NCBI RefSeq assembly: GCF_046054155.1
Contig: NZ_JBEQCT010000002.1
Coordinates: 372,001 to 436,000 of the forward strand
From: Celerinatantimonas yamalensis
GTDB taxonomy: Bacteria > Pseudomonadota > Gammaproteobacteria > Enterobacterales > Celerinatantimonadaceae
Direction of reading: 5' to 3'
Length of the DNA stretch: 64,000 nucleotides
Of this stretch, positions 7,926-15,891 are shown in pieces. A program made the translations under genes and the position numbers. Under the pieces are notes generated by a model. That model saw only the letters and a list, made by a program, of their open reading frames with translations, made no database searches and was not told the DNA's origin. Positions within the stretch are counted from its first letter, which is position 1, and each line of letters opens with the position of its first letter.

Positions 7926-9773
7926 ATGATCTCTATGGAGCCAACCCCACAGTCACAACTCAAAATCCTTCTAGCGAAGGGTAAAGAGCAAGGCTATCTC
8001 ACCTATGCACAGGTGAACGATCATTTACCTGCAGATATTGTCGACTCTGATCAGGTTGAAGACATTATTCAAATGATCAATGACATGGGCATCACGGTCT
8101 ATGAAAATGCCCCTGACGCCGACGAACTAATGCTGGCAGAGAATTCTGCCGATGAAGATGCTGTCGAAGCGGCGGCACAAGCATTAGCATCAGTAGAGTC
8201 TGAAATCGGCCGTACAACGGATCCCGTACGGATGTACATGCGTGAAATGGGCACCGTTGAATTGCTCACACGCGAAGGCGAAATTGATATCGCCAAACGA
8301 ATTGAAGATGGGATCAACCAAGTTCAGTGCTCTGTGGCTGAATACCCTGATACTATCGCAATGTTGCTCGATATGTACGATCAATACCAAGCTGAAGAGC
8401 TGCGTATTGGTGATATCGTCTCCGGATTTTTAGATGAAAGTGAAGTAGAAGACGCCGCTCCAACCGCCACCCACATTGGTTCAGAACTAGCGGAAACCGA
8501 CCGCGATGATGACGATGATGATGATGATGACGACGATGACGACGATGACGAAGAAGATGTAGGGATTGATCCAGAACTGGCTAAAGAGCGCTTTGACGCA
8601 TTGCGTGAAGTGTACGAGAAGTCATTAGCCACTATCAGCTCCGAAGGTCGTAACAGTAAAGCTGCACGCGAAAGCATTGAAGCATTAAGCGAAGTGTTCC
8701 ACACCTTCCGTTTAATACCCAAAGTATTTGATAAAATCGTGGCACGAATGCGCAATATGATGGACCGCGTGCGCACTCACGAACGGTTAATCATGAAAAT
8801 GAGCGTTGAACAAAGCAAAATGCCGAAAAAAGCTTTTGTGAACGCGTTTAGTGGCAATGAGTCATCTGATGCTTGGTTAGACCAACAGATTGTCAGCACG
8901 AAATCTTACGCCCCTGCTTTAAGAGAGGTTGAAGAAGAAGTGCGCCGAAGTATTGGCAAACTACGTCAAGTTGAAGAAGAAACTGGCTTAACCATTCAAG
9001 GCATCAAAGATATTAACCGCCGGATGAGCATTGGTGAAGCCAAAGCTCGTCGTGCTAAAAAAGAGATGGTGGAAGCTAACTTACGTTTGGTGATCTCGAT
9101 TGCGAAGAAATACACCAACCGTGGTTTGCAGTTCCTTGACTTGATTCAAGAAGGGAACATTGGGTTGATGAAAGCGGTTGATAAATTTGAATATCGCCGT
9201 GGTTATAAATTCTCAACCTATGCAACTTGGTGGATCCGTCAGGCGATTACTCGCTCAATTGCCGACCAAGCGCGGACGATTCGTATTCCAGTGCATATGA
9301 TAGAGACCATCAACAAACTCAATCGTATCAGCCGTCAAATGCTCCAAGAGATGGGCCGTGAACCCAACCCTGATGAGCTAGCAGAGCGGATGATGATGCC
9401 TGAAGATAAAATTCGTAAAGTGCTGAAAATTGCCAAAGAGCCCATTTCGATGGAAACTCCAATTGGTGATGATGAAGATTCACACTTAGGCGACTTTATC
9501 GAAGATACCACATTGTCACTGCCTGTCGATGCAGCCACCAACGACAACCTGAAGTTTGCAACCCAAGAGGTGTTAGCAGGCCTCACACCGCGTGAAGCGA
9601 AAGTATTACGGATGCGCTTTGGGATTGGCATGAACACTGACCACACCCTTGAGGAAGTGGGCAAACAGTTCGATGTGACCCGTGAACGTATTCGCCAGAT
9701 TGAAGCAAAAGCGCTACGTAAACTGCGTCATCCAAGCCGCAGTGAGCAACTTCGCAGTTTCTTAGACGAATAG
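7926..9773 (+). CDS. rpoD: RNA polymerase primary sigma factor RpoD (sigma-70)
   Basis: Housekeeping sigma factor of 615 residues. Region 1.1 is at the N-terminus, and region 1.2 (TTDPVRMYMREMGTVELLTREGE) starts near residue 97. A non-conserved acidic insert follows, then regions 2.1-2.4 (AKKEMVEANLRLVISIAKKYTNRGLQFLDLIQEGNIGLMKAV ... YATWWIRQAITRSI), region 3, and region 4.2 (TLEEVGKQFDVTRERIRQIEAKALRKLRHPSRS). The ATG at 7926 gives MISMEPTPQSQLK; M4 is an alternative start. The acidic insert contains a run of 15 aspartates (residues 194-208, nucleotides 8505-8549, all GAT/GAC) followed by EED, longer than I expect for this family. Confidence 0.97.
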   Translation: MISMEPTPQSQLKILLAKGKEQGYLTYAQVNDHLPADIVDSDQVEDIIQMINDMGITVYENAPDADELMLAENSADEDAVEAAAQALASVESEIGRTTDPVRMYMREMGTVELLTREGEIDIAKRIEDGINQVQCSVAEYPDTIAMLLDMYDQYQAEELRIGDIVSGFLDESEVEDAAPTATHIGSELAETDRDDDDDDDDDDDDDDDEEDVGIDPELAKERFDALREVYEKSLATISSEGRNSKAARESIEALSEVFHTFRLIPKVFDKIVARMRNMMDRVRTHERLIMKMSVEQSKMPKKAFVNAFSGNESSDAWLDQQIVSTKSYAPALREVEEEVRRSIGKLRQVEEETGLTIQGIKDINRRMSIGEAKARRAKKEMVEANLRLVISIAKKYTNRGLQFLDLIQEGNIGLMKAVDKFEYRRGYKFSTYATWWIRQAITRSIADQARTIRIPVHMIETINKLNRISRQMLQEMGREPNPDELAERMMMPEDKIRKVLKIAKEPISMETPIGDDEDSHLGDFIEDTTLSLPVDAATNDNLKFATQEVLAGLTPREAKVLRMRFGIGMNTDHTLEEVGKQFDVTRERIRQIEAKALRKLRHPSRSEQLRSFLDE

Positions 9774-9824
9774 TTGTAAAACCGGCTAATTATTGTGCAA
9801 ACAGTATGTTAGCTCATAGACATG

Positions 9825-9858
9825 ACAGGCAGGATTACATATAATCCTGCCTGTTTTC
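9825..9858 (+). terminator. rho-independent terminator after rpoD
   Basis: A perfect 13-bp stem (ACAGGCAGGATTA / TAATCCTGCCTGT) with a CATA loop, followed by TTTCT. It lies 52 bases after the rpoD stop and just before the tRNA gene. Confidence 0.9.
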
Positions 9859-9876
9859 TATAAAACATCTCACATT

Positions 9877-9953
9877 GGCCCTATAGCTCAGTTGGTTAGA
9901 GCAGTCGACTCATAATCGATTGGTCACTGGTTCAAGTCCAGTTGGGGCCACCA
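9877..9953 (+). tRNA. tRNA-Ile2 (anticodon CAT, lysidine-modified type)
   Basis: The cloverleaf folds with acceptor GGCCCTA/TGGGGCC, D-stem GCTC/GAGC, anticodon stem GTCGA/TCGAT around CTCATAA, and T-stem ACTGG/CCAGT, and it has an encoded CCA. A CAT anticodon alone would suggest methionine. However, the acceptor, D-arm and T-arm match the E. coli ileX type of isoleucine tRNA, in which TilS converts C34 to lysidine to read AUA. E. coli ileX also lies near rpoD. The 3' part of the gene (from 9907) is the left copy of the direct repeat bounding the island. Confidence 0.93.
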
Positions 9954-10019
9954 ATCTTAACATGGCATCTAGCCGTAGTAATCACTAACTTTTTGACCTT
10001 CAAAAAATCCTGTGTAGCA
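9907..10019 (+). repeat. attL: direct repeat overlapping the tRNA-Ile2 3' end
   Basis: This 113-base segment, from the anticodon loop of the tRNA to 66 bases beyond its CCA end, recurs at 13662-13775 with two substitutions and one extra T in a T-run. That is the signature of site-specific integration at a tRNA gene that leaves the intact tRNA at one end. Just past the repeat, TGTAGCA appears again (ending near 10030), similar to the short arm-type repeats seen next to P4-type integrase sites. Confidence 0.9.
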
Positions 10020-10392
10020 AATATGTAGCAGCGTTTAGCAACGTTTTCGTCCATAGATGCTCTCTATTAGATATATTTCAAGCATTTTGGATAGAAACAA
10101 ACTTCCGACAATTTGAGAATTTCTAGCATGCTTATTAAGCTTACTGTCCACTTCCCCGTCTCATAGACTCTATCAAAAGTATCATTAGAAATTTCGTGTA
10201 TGGTCCTACACTCTCAGCTACCTCAGCCAAACACATGATGTGATCATATGTCATATTCTCCCACTACAGATTCAATAATATCGAGCGTAGAAAGAACGTA
10301 GATTGATATGTGGAAAATTGAGATTTTCTTAAAAATAAGAAGTTTTTGTTATAATCAGTATTTACTGCTTATACATTCAAAATAGTTTATAG

Positions 10393-10450
10393 CGAGCAAG
10401 AAATTGCCCGCTGAGCAACTTTTTGCTCGATTTAGGCAATTTCTTGCTCG
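10393..10450. repeat. 16-bp inverted repeat with nested hairpin upstream of hcp
   Basis: CGAGCAAGAAATTGCC (10393-10408) is perfectly inverted at 10435-10450. Between the arms a second small hairpin (GAGCAA/TTGCTC) repeats the GAGCAA core, giving four copies of GAGCAA/TTGCTC in 58 bases. It sits about 110 bases upstream of hcp. It could be a regulatory site, a cruciform recombination site or the footprint of a mobile element. Confidence 0.6.
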
Positions 10451-10561
10451 AATATCCCACTAAATAAGTAACAACACAAAATATCCCTTAATAAACAAAT
10501 AGTTATATAGTGGCATATATATTGCTATATTACTAATTTTATCAAATAAGGAATAGATATA

Positions 10562-11080
10562 ATGCCAACCCCTTGTTACATTTCTATCGAAGGGAAAACC
10601 CAAGGTAACATCACTGCTGGAGCATTTACGGCTGATTCAGTCGGAAACATTTATGTCGAAGGGCATGAAGATGAAATGCTAGTCCAAGAGTTTCACCATA
10701 AAGTCACGGTTCCTACTGACATTCAATCAGGACAACCCACTGGCCAGCGTAGCCATCGGCCTTTTAGGTTTTCGGTTTCTCTAAATAAAGCCATTCCACT
10801 TTTATATAATGCCTTAGCTTCAGGTGAAATATTACCAACTGTTACCTTAAACTGGTATCGCACCTCAATCGAAGGTAAACAAGAACGCTTTTTTACAACA
10901 GAGCTAACTGATGCAGTCATCGTAGATATCGATGCATATATGCCTCATTGCCAAGAACCAAATGATCAGAGTTATACTCAAATTATAGAAGTTTCCATGA
11001 GCTATAGAAAAATTGATTGGAACCATAATATTGCAGGTACTTCTGGTTCTGATGATTGGCGCTCACCACTAACTGCATAA
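10562..11080 (+). CDS. hcp: type VI secretion system Hcp-family tube/effector-carrier protein
   Basis: Hcp forms the hexameric inner tube of the T6SS and can carry small effectors in its lumen. The 172-residue protein has the family hallmarks: N-terminal CYISIEGKTQGNITAGAF, the VQEFHHKVTVPTDIQSGQPTGQRSHRPF segment, and the beta-barrel VTLNWYRTSIEGKQERFFTTELTDAVI. The length is close to ordinary Hcp, so there is no C-terminal toxin fusion. The start follows AATAAGGAATAGATATA (AAGGA). No other T6SS structural gene is in the window, so this is an orphan Hcp. It is followed by two small genes and a terminator, as in hcp-effector-immunity modules. Confidence 0.93.
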   Translation: MPTPCYISIEGKTQGNITAGAFTADSVGNIYVEGHEDEMLVQEFHHKVTVPTDIQSGQPTGQRSHRPFRFSVSLNKAIPLLYNALASGEILPTVTLNWYRTSIEGKQERFFTTELTDAVIVDIDAYMPHCQEPNDQSYTQIIEVSMSYRKIDWNHNIAGTSGSDDWRSPLTA

Positions 11081-11115
11081 TATATTCATTCCTATTAATT
11101 CGGGTAAAATTGATA

Positions 11116-11412
11116 ATGTTACAAGCACTAAGACTACTATGGACCCTTGCAGGAACTATTTATGGACAAATTTCTGGGATGCTCGATGCAGAAAGGGCTT
11201 ATGAAGGAATTGTTCCATTAACCAAAAAAGCTCTACAAGGAGGCACAAATTTTAATGATCCTGATATTCAAAGAGCTATACTAGAAATAGAAAAGTTGCC
11301 TCCGTTTGGTGCAAGACGAAACAACTTTCGTAAAGAATATCTTAAAAATAAGAGCGATTTTCTCTCTTTACCAGATGATCCTAGACATCTAGATAATGGA
11401 GTGTGGTGGTGA
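11116..11412 (+). CDS. hypothetical protein, candidate Hcp-associated effector
   Basis: A 98-residue protein I do not recognise. The start is taken at the ATG of MLQALRLLWTLAG; an upstream in-frame start at 11056 would overlap the hcp coding end and lacks a ribosome site. The N-terminus is hydrophobic and amphipathic (LRLLWTLAGTIYGQISGML), and the rest is polar and Lys/Arg/Asp-rich, with PPFGARRNNFRKEY and a C-terminal WW. It lies 35 bases after hcp and its stop overlaps the start of the next membrane-protein gene. Size and position suit a cargo small enough to fit the Hcp lumen, but there is no catalytic motif to confirm this. Confidence 0.55.
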   Translation: MLQALRLLWTLAGTIYGQISGMLDAERAYEGIVPLTKKALQGGTNFNDPDIQRAILEIEKLPPFGARRNNFRKEYLKNKSDFLSLPDDPRHLDNGVWW

Positions 11413-11795
11413 TAAAACCTCGAAATATTAAAATTATTTTATGGATAGTAGTCATTCTCTTAGCGATTAGTATCTCCGTTTCCTTTGATGAAATAAAAGA
11501 TACTTTTTCTTGGAAAGACATATACTCCGCTATATCGGATATACTCGTGTTACTTGTCCTTTATTCTTATGGATATGAAAAGCATTTATTTTCTCCCACT
11601 ATTTTAGCCTTAATAGGAGTAAATTATATAATTGATTCTGTAATAGGATTATATTTAAATATAACAGAAAACATATTTACACATACAGAATTAGCTACAT
11701 TTATAGGTACATATGTTATTTGTGTTCCTTTAATATGCATATTCATTAAAAAATATTGCGATTACTTGAAAAACCAAACTAAAACAGAGTGTTAA
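11403..11795 (+). CDS. small four-span membrane protein, candidate immunity protein
   Basis: About 130 residues and no recognised family. It begins at one of three consecutive GTG codons (11403, 11406, 11409); the last is 7 bases after GGAG and is the best start. Hydrophobic segments lie at roughly residues 9-27, 38-55, 62-82 and 95-115, then a charged tail (KKYCDYLKNQTKTEC), so it should be an inner-membrane protein. The overlap with the upstream gene implies coupled translation, typical of toxin-immunity pairs. A membrane-resident immunity protein would predict an effector acting on or across the inner membrane. That is inference from arrangement only. Confidence 0.6.
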   Translation: MVVIKPRNIKIILWIVVILLAISISVSFDEIKDTFSWKDIYSAISDILVLLVLYSYGYEKHLFSPTILALIGVNYIIDSVIGLYLNITENIFTHTELATFIGTYVICVPLICIFIKKYCDYLKNQTKTEC

Positions 11796-11799
11796 TCAT

Positions 11800-11834
11800 A
11801 AAGGGATATGTTCTATACTTGAACATATCCCTTT
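11800..11834 (+). terminator. terminator after the hcp cluster
   Basis: A perfect 14-bp stem (AAAGGGATATGTTC / GAACATATCCCTTT) with a 7-base loop, five bases after the last stop codon and just before the ISAs1 end. With no break before it, hcp and the two small genes form one transcription unit. The stem is A/T-tailed on both sides, so it may also block transcription from the IS. Confidence 0.85.
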
Positions 11835-11841
11835 ATTGATC

Positions 11842-13036
11842 CAGGGCGCGAGCATACTTTGTTCAATTTATAACCCAAAGAATACCCGTGCCCGATAGTC
11901 ATCGCTCCAACCCGCTTTTTTGAGCTTACTCTTCTGGCTTGGTGCACCACAGTCGCTCTGCTTGAGCATATTCATCACGAACCGCCTAAACAAAGCGATA
12001 TTTTCTACCGCGCCATCCAGCGTTATTCTTGAGCTATCTTCTTTAAAGACAACATCTAATACATAGTGCTGACTATTTTCTATCCGCCAATGTTGGCGGA
12101 TAGAGTGACCAAGCAACTTATGGATAGGCGACATCGAACTGACGTAATACGAAGTATCGACACTGCCTTTTCCATTGATACTTCGATGGCGCTCTACGGC
12201 AATAATGCTTCGTATCGTCGGCCATTTTTGAGCAAGTCCTTCGGGTAGTCTTGCTTTTAACTGAAATACATATCGTTCTTCTTGGCGACCATGATATTTT
12301 TCTTTGATTTCAGTAACGATTTTTTCTTTTCCGGCGTCGAAAACGGCTTGAAATTTCTCCACAACCGCTTTTCTGAGTTTCGGTTGGTTGTGTTTCACTT
12401 GGACCACAACATGGGCCTTTTTCTCTGCAATTTTATCGAGGGTTTCTCGCTGACAATGCAGCGCATCAATAGTAATGATACTGCCCTTTACATGAATAAC
12501 ATCAAGCAGTTGGCGCACAACATTGATCTCACCATTTTTAGTCGCTGTCGGCTTCTGGCTTAAAACGAGACCACGCTCAGTGTCATAAGCGGTCACCAGC
12601 TGTAACGCTGTTTTGCTGTCATTTCGGTACGAGCCACGTAGGACTTTTCCATCAAATGCGATGACAGGCTTATTTTGGCTAGTTCTTTGTTCGTTAATCC
12701 AACAAGTAAGCGCTTCAAGTAACGACTCAGCAACGACTGAACACAGGATGCGTGCGATGGTATGTCAACGTGGAATACCATTTTCAAATGGACGATACTT
12801 TCTCAACCAGTCGAGTTTTTCTTCGCCATATAGTTCAATATCTTGCCAACCTTCACACCCCGATGCGATGGCGCTGATAACGAGGAACATGACGTCGATA
12901 AGGTCATGTTTTTGATTAATGCCTGAGCGAGTATCTTTGACTACGGATAGATGTTCTATTAGGTTTAAAATGGCTGAATGAATGAGGGCTTTCCGATATT
13001 AGATCATATTCGCTAACAAAGTGCGATCCCGCCCTG
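11842..13036 (-). mobile_element. ISAs1-family insertion sequence (about 1195 bp)
   Basis: Terminal inverted repeats are visible: CAGGGCGCGAGCATACTTTG at the left and, reversed, CAGGGCGGGATCGCACTTTG at the right, with 16 of 20 bases matching. The interior encodes an ISAs1-type transposase on the minus strand. Length and ends are typical of the family. I see no matching target-site duplication in the adjacent 8-10 bases; the right end abuts an already truncated IS3-family gene, so the target may have been rearranged. Confidence 0.85.
11868..12985 (-). pseudogene. ISAs1-family transposase, interrupted by an in-frame stop
   Basis: Reading leftward, the frame gives HLSVVKDTRSGINQK, DVMFLVISAIASGCEGW, then LRKYRPFENGIPR, followed by a TGA stop at about 12764, and continues in the same frame with HTIARILCSVVAESL, FDGKVLRGSY, TAYDTERGLVLSQKP and IRQHWRIENSQHYVLDVVFKED. 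That is one continuous ISAs1 transposase of about 370 residues, with the DDE-region motifs DGK, TIDALHCQ and WRIENSQHYVLD. The stop falls where the family has IPRHDTIAR, so the enzyme is almost certainly inactive. The 242-residue open part from 12596 is only its C-terminal two thirds. Confidence 0.88.
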
Positions 13037-13039
13037 GAC

Positions 13040-13534
13040 TCACATAACACGCATTGGGTCGGTGATATTACCTGTATTAGGAATAACCAAGGGTGGAGTT
13101 ACTTGGCCTGTGTGTTAGATTTATCAACGAGGGAAGTTGTAGGGTATGCCTTATCAACAAGCCCAAATGCTGAATTGGCTATAGCAGCATTGAATAATGT
13201 TATTAAGCGTCAACAGCCGGTTCTTAATCAACTGATGTTTCATTCAGATCAAGGGTGTCAGTATTCTGCGGCCTCGTTTAGGGCTCGGTTATCACAGCTA
13301 ACTATAACGCAAAGTATGAGTCGTCGAGGTAATTGTTGGGATAATGCAGTAATGGAGCGATTTTTTAGAAGTTTAAAAACAGAGCGGCTGAATCGCCTTT
13401 CATTTATAAATCATCATTCAGTTATAAGTGAGGTGGACAATTATATTCAGTTTTACAATTACAAACGTAGGCATTCTACGCTTAATTATATGACGCCACA
13501 TCAGAAATATAATGAATTAAAAAATGCCGCTTAG
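13040..13534 (+). pseudogene. IS3-family transposase OrfB, 5'-truncated
   Basis: Translation from about 13047 gives THWVGDITCIRNNQGWSYLA, FHSDQGCQYSAASF and MSRRGNCWDNAVMERFFRSLK, ending YNYKRRHSTLNYMTPHQKYN. These are the three DDE blocks of the IS3-group integrase core (D at GDIT, D at HSDQG, E at MERF). The first part of OrfB and all of OrfA are missing; the break coincides with the right end of the ISAs1 element. The probable IS end lies shortly after the stop, near 13560. Confidence 0.88.
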
Positions 13535-13661
13535 AATCTCTACAGAATTAGTTGACCATTACAATAAGGTGAGATAAATCAATTTCGACAACCACATGAT
13601 TTACAAAATAAATAAAATGAGATGCGATAACTTGAGATTTTATGGAATATCCCATTTTCAG

Positions 13662-13775
13662 GACTCATAATCGATTGGTCACTGGTTCAAGTCCAGTTGG
13701 GGCCACCAATCTTAACATAGCATATAGCCGTAGTAATCACTAACTTTTTTGACCTTCAAAAAATCCTGTGTAGCA
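13662..13775 (+). repeat. attR: second copy of the tRNA-Ile2 3' repeat
   Basis: This copy holds the tRNA from its anticodon loop to CCA plus 66-67 following bases, but it lacks the 5' half (D-arm and acceptor strand), so it is not a functional tRNA. It marks the right boundary of the island. Differences from the left copy are G/A and C/A substitutions in the tail and one extra T. Confidence 0.9.
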
Positions 13776-14002
13776 GATTTTATCATGACTTTTATCATTA
13801 AAGGCCATTTTTAGGGCGTCCCTCGACTTCTCACCTCTCAGTATATCGGATCACTTAACTCTATCGATTTGACCTGTTTGGGCTATGGTAAAACTCTTTT
13901 TTTAGCCCTAAGGACTCGAGTGTAATCAAATATTGTGTTATTAGAACTATTCCGTAGTATTCAGCGATAGAACATCTGAAATAACCTTCACTATAGGATG
14001 AC

Positions 14003-15217
14003 ATGTTGAGAAGCGTCCCACCCATAATCGAGTTTTTCACCAAGATGGCTAGCGCTATCTTTACACTGCTCATCGGAAAGCTTCTCTACGATGAAACCAA
14101 TAGTCTGTGGGCATTTGCGACCGCTTCTGGTGGAGAGTTCATTATTGTCACCATCATTCAGCTGGCTGCTGGAGCATTAGCTGACCGCCACGCTCCAACG
14201 AAGATCCTTATCGTCATTAATGCGTTGTGCATGGCAGTCTTTATTCTCCTTGCTTTTATCTATCATTGGGCCCCGACAGTGGGCCTCTTGCTAGCCGCTG
14301 GGATAGTCTATGTATTTCGACCTCTCTATAGAACATCACTATTCGTTTTGGTCAGAAAAATGGTCGCTACAAATGACTTGAGAGCAGTGAATGGTCAAAT
14401 TGCTTCGGCATCACAATTAGGACAGATCATCGGTTTTGCCCTTACCGGGATAATCTTATCGTGGACGTCAGAGGTAGCCGTATTTTATCTAATGGCCCTC
14501 ATTTATGGTTTTTGCCTGCTACTCAGCACGTTTATCTATTATCGTCAGGATGTAGTTCAATTAGCCGTAACATCATCTAAAAAAGAACTACTCAACTGGG
14601 CTGACTTTGTGCAGTTTTCTAAGGGCCACCACGCATTCATTGTGCGTCTAGCCAGCAGCCTATCAATCGCAATATCGCTGGGTGGATTTTATGTTTTGAT
14701 AGCGCCTCTTGTGACAGCCAAATTCACTGATAACAGCCAATGGCTATCATGGTTGAGCGTGAGTTATGCCCTAGGTGCCACGATATCCGGCATTCTAGTT
14801 AAAAAATCAGAACAATTCTTAAAAGTACTATCATCTGATAAGTTGCTGATGATTAATCAAATTATTTCAGCCACTACGTTCCTATGTTGTGGTTTATTAA
14901 ACCAATTAGTATGGCTTCCCATATTACTATTTTGCTTTGGCGTAACAACAACTTTAGCGGCAGTGAGCTTATCATCATATCTGCAAACGGTGGCTCTGAG
15001 TGGTGTTATGGGCAGAACATCCGCTATTCAAAATATCTTTATTGCCGCAGGTAACGCAGGTGTCGCTTTTTTCTGTGCCTGGATATTTAACTGGTCGTTT
15101 AATGCGGCTGCAATAGGCTTAGGACTCCTCATTTTATTCATCATGTGTCTCTTTTTATTAGTGTTCAGGCGATACCCTGAATCGACACATTCTGACTCAC
15201 CCAGCATTAGTAACTGA
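14003..15217 (+). CDS. MFS transporter
   Basis: A 404-residue protein with about 11-12 hydrophobic spans. The cytoplasmic loop after the second span reads GALADRHAPTKILI, the MFS motif A (G-x-L-A-D-R). The best similarity is to the drug-efflux branch that includes macrolide exporters, but the substrate cannot be read from sequence. The ATG follows AGGATGAC with good spacing. It lies 230 bases right of the island boundary. The flanking region is decaying (see the next entries), yet this frame is intact. Confidence 0.85.
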   Translation: MLRSVPPIIEFFTKMASAIFTLLIGKLLYDETNSLWAFATASGGEFIIVTIIQLAAGALADRHAPTKILIVINALCMAVFILLAFIYHWAPTVGLLLAAGIVYVFRPLYRTSLFVLVRKMVATNDLRAVNGQIASASQLGQIIGFALTGIILSWTSEVAVFYLMALIYGFCLLLSTFIYYRQDVVQLAVTSSKKELLNWADFVQFSKGHHAFIVRLASSLSIAISLGGFYVLIAPLVTAKFTDNSQWLSWLSVSYALGATISGILVKKSEQFLKVLSSDKLLMINQIISATTFLCCGLLNQLVWLPILLFCFGVTTTLAAVSLSSYLQTVALSGVMGRTSAIQNIFIAAGNAGVAFFCAWIFNWSFNAAAIGLGLLILFIMCLFLLVFRRYPESTHSDSPSISN

Positions 15218-15240
15218 TGGCAGACCTAACTTAATGAGCG

Positions 15241-15666
15241 GTGATTTCCTATCAAAGGCTCATGCCAGTCTGGGCAGGTCACTCCACAAGTACTCCAACA
15301 CTCGTGATTGTTTGTCACTGCACGGAATGTCAGAAATTATCTACCGGGCCATTTAGCACAACTGCTGTAGTTGCAGTGGATAAAATTGAATTCAGCGGTA
15401 CACTCAAAGAATGGGAACGCATCGCTGAAAGTAGTCGTCGAAACTGGGCTGTATTCTATCCAGAAAGTGGTAATCGAATGTACCACTTTCATCCTGATCA
15501 TCCATCGACTATTAAGCTAAAGCTCAAAACGATTTATTTAGACGATGCTAGTTTATTTGAGCCTCATGCTCATATCTGGATCAGCGAAAAAGTTAACTGG
15601 TACAAAATTCCGGAAGGTGTTCGAACATTTCCAAAACAATTTATCGCTGACAGCTCTAAGGCTTAA
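15241..15666 (+). pseudogene. GFA-family (glutathione-dependent formaldehyde-activating-like) protein, degraded
   Basis: The middle part reads VIVCHCTECQKLSTGPFSTTAVV, typical of the zinc-binding GFA fold, and the C-terminus (PHAHIWISEKVNWYKIPEGVRTFPKQ) is also typical. Other zinc ligands are lost. The usual FCPxCG reads FYPESG, two single-base cysteine changes. The N-terminal GSCxCG motif appears only in a shifted frame, and there as GSCQSG, so a one-base insertion near 15254 has scrambled the first 20 codons. I regard it as a decaying gene rather than an active zinc protein. It lies 24 bases after the MFS gene. Confidence 0.7.
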
Positions 15667-15891
15667 CCCTCTCTCCATCTACTTATTCACAGAACGCCAA
15701 GGTGAGGAGATGCCTCACTAGTGAGGTTTTGAGGTCGTTGCTTTTTTTCAGGAATTTTTAGAGAATTTCAGGACGTTTTTCGGGAAAATTCCGAAACGAG
15801 AACCTGACGAGGTCAGTAAAATCAGCGGTTCGTCGGAAATTTTAGGAGTTAGGTTTTTTAGGTGTGGGAAAGCGGTCGGAAAGGTTCCGAT

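Larger units (their letters stand above)
9954..13775. mobile_element. genomic island at tRNA-Ile2 with orphan Hcp cargo and IS remnants
   Basis: About 3.8 kb between the two copies of the tRNA 3' repeat. Its contents are noticeably AT-rich compared with the flanking core genes: hcp, two small genes, an ISAs1-family element and a truncated IS3-family transposase. I see no tyrosine recombinase, so the island is probably a deletion product now unable to excise by itself. The gene-free stretch 10020-10560 holds only a large inverted repeat (see 10393-10450). Confidence 0.8.

Noticed and set aside
8381..8776. 131-residue minus-strand Ser-rich ORF inside rpoD
   Set aside because: Antisense of the Asp-run (GAT/GAC gives Ser codons); rpoD is unmistakable on the other strand.
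9877..9953. Annotating this tRNA as tRNA-Met because of the CAT anticodon
   Set aside because: Acceptor and arm sequences match the ileX-type isoleucine tRNA, and it follows rpoD.
10393..10450. CRISPR array or repeat-spacer structure
   Set aside because: The repeats are inverted and nested and not evenly spaced with unique spacers; no cas genes are in the window.
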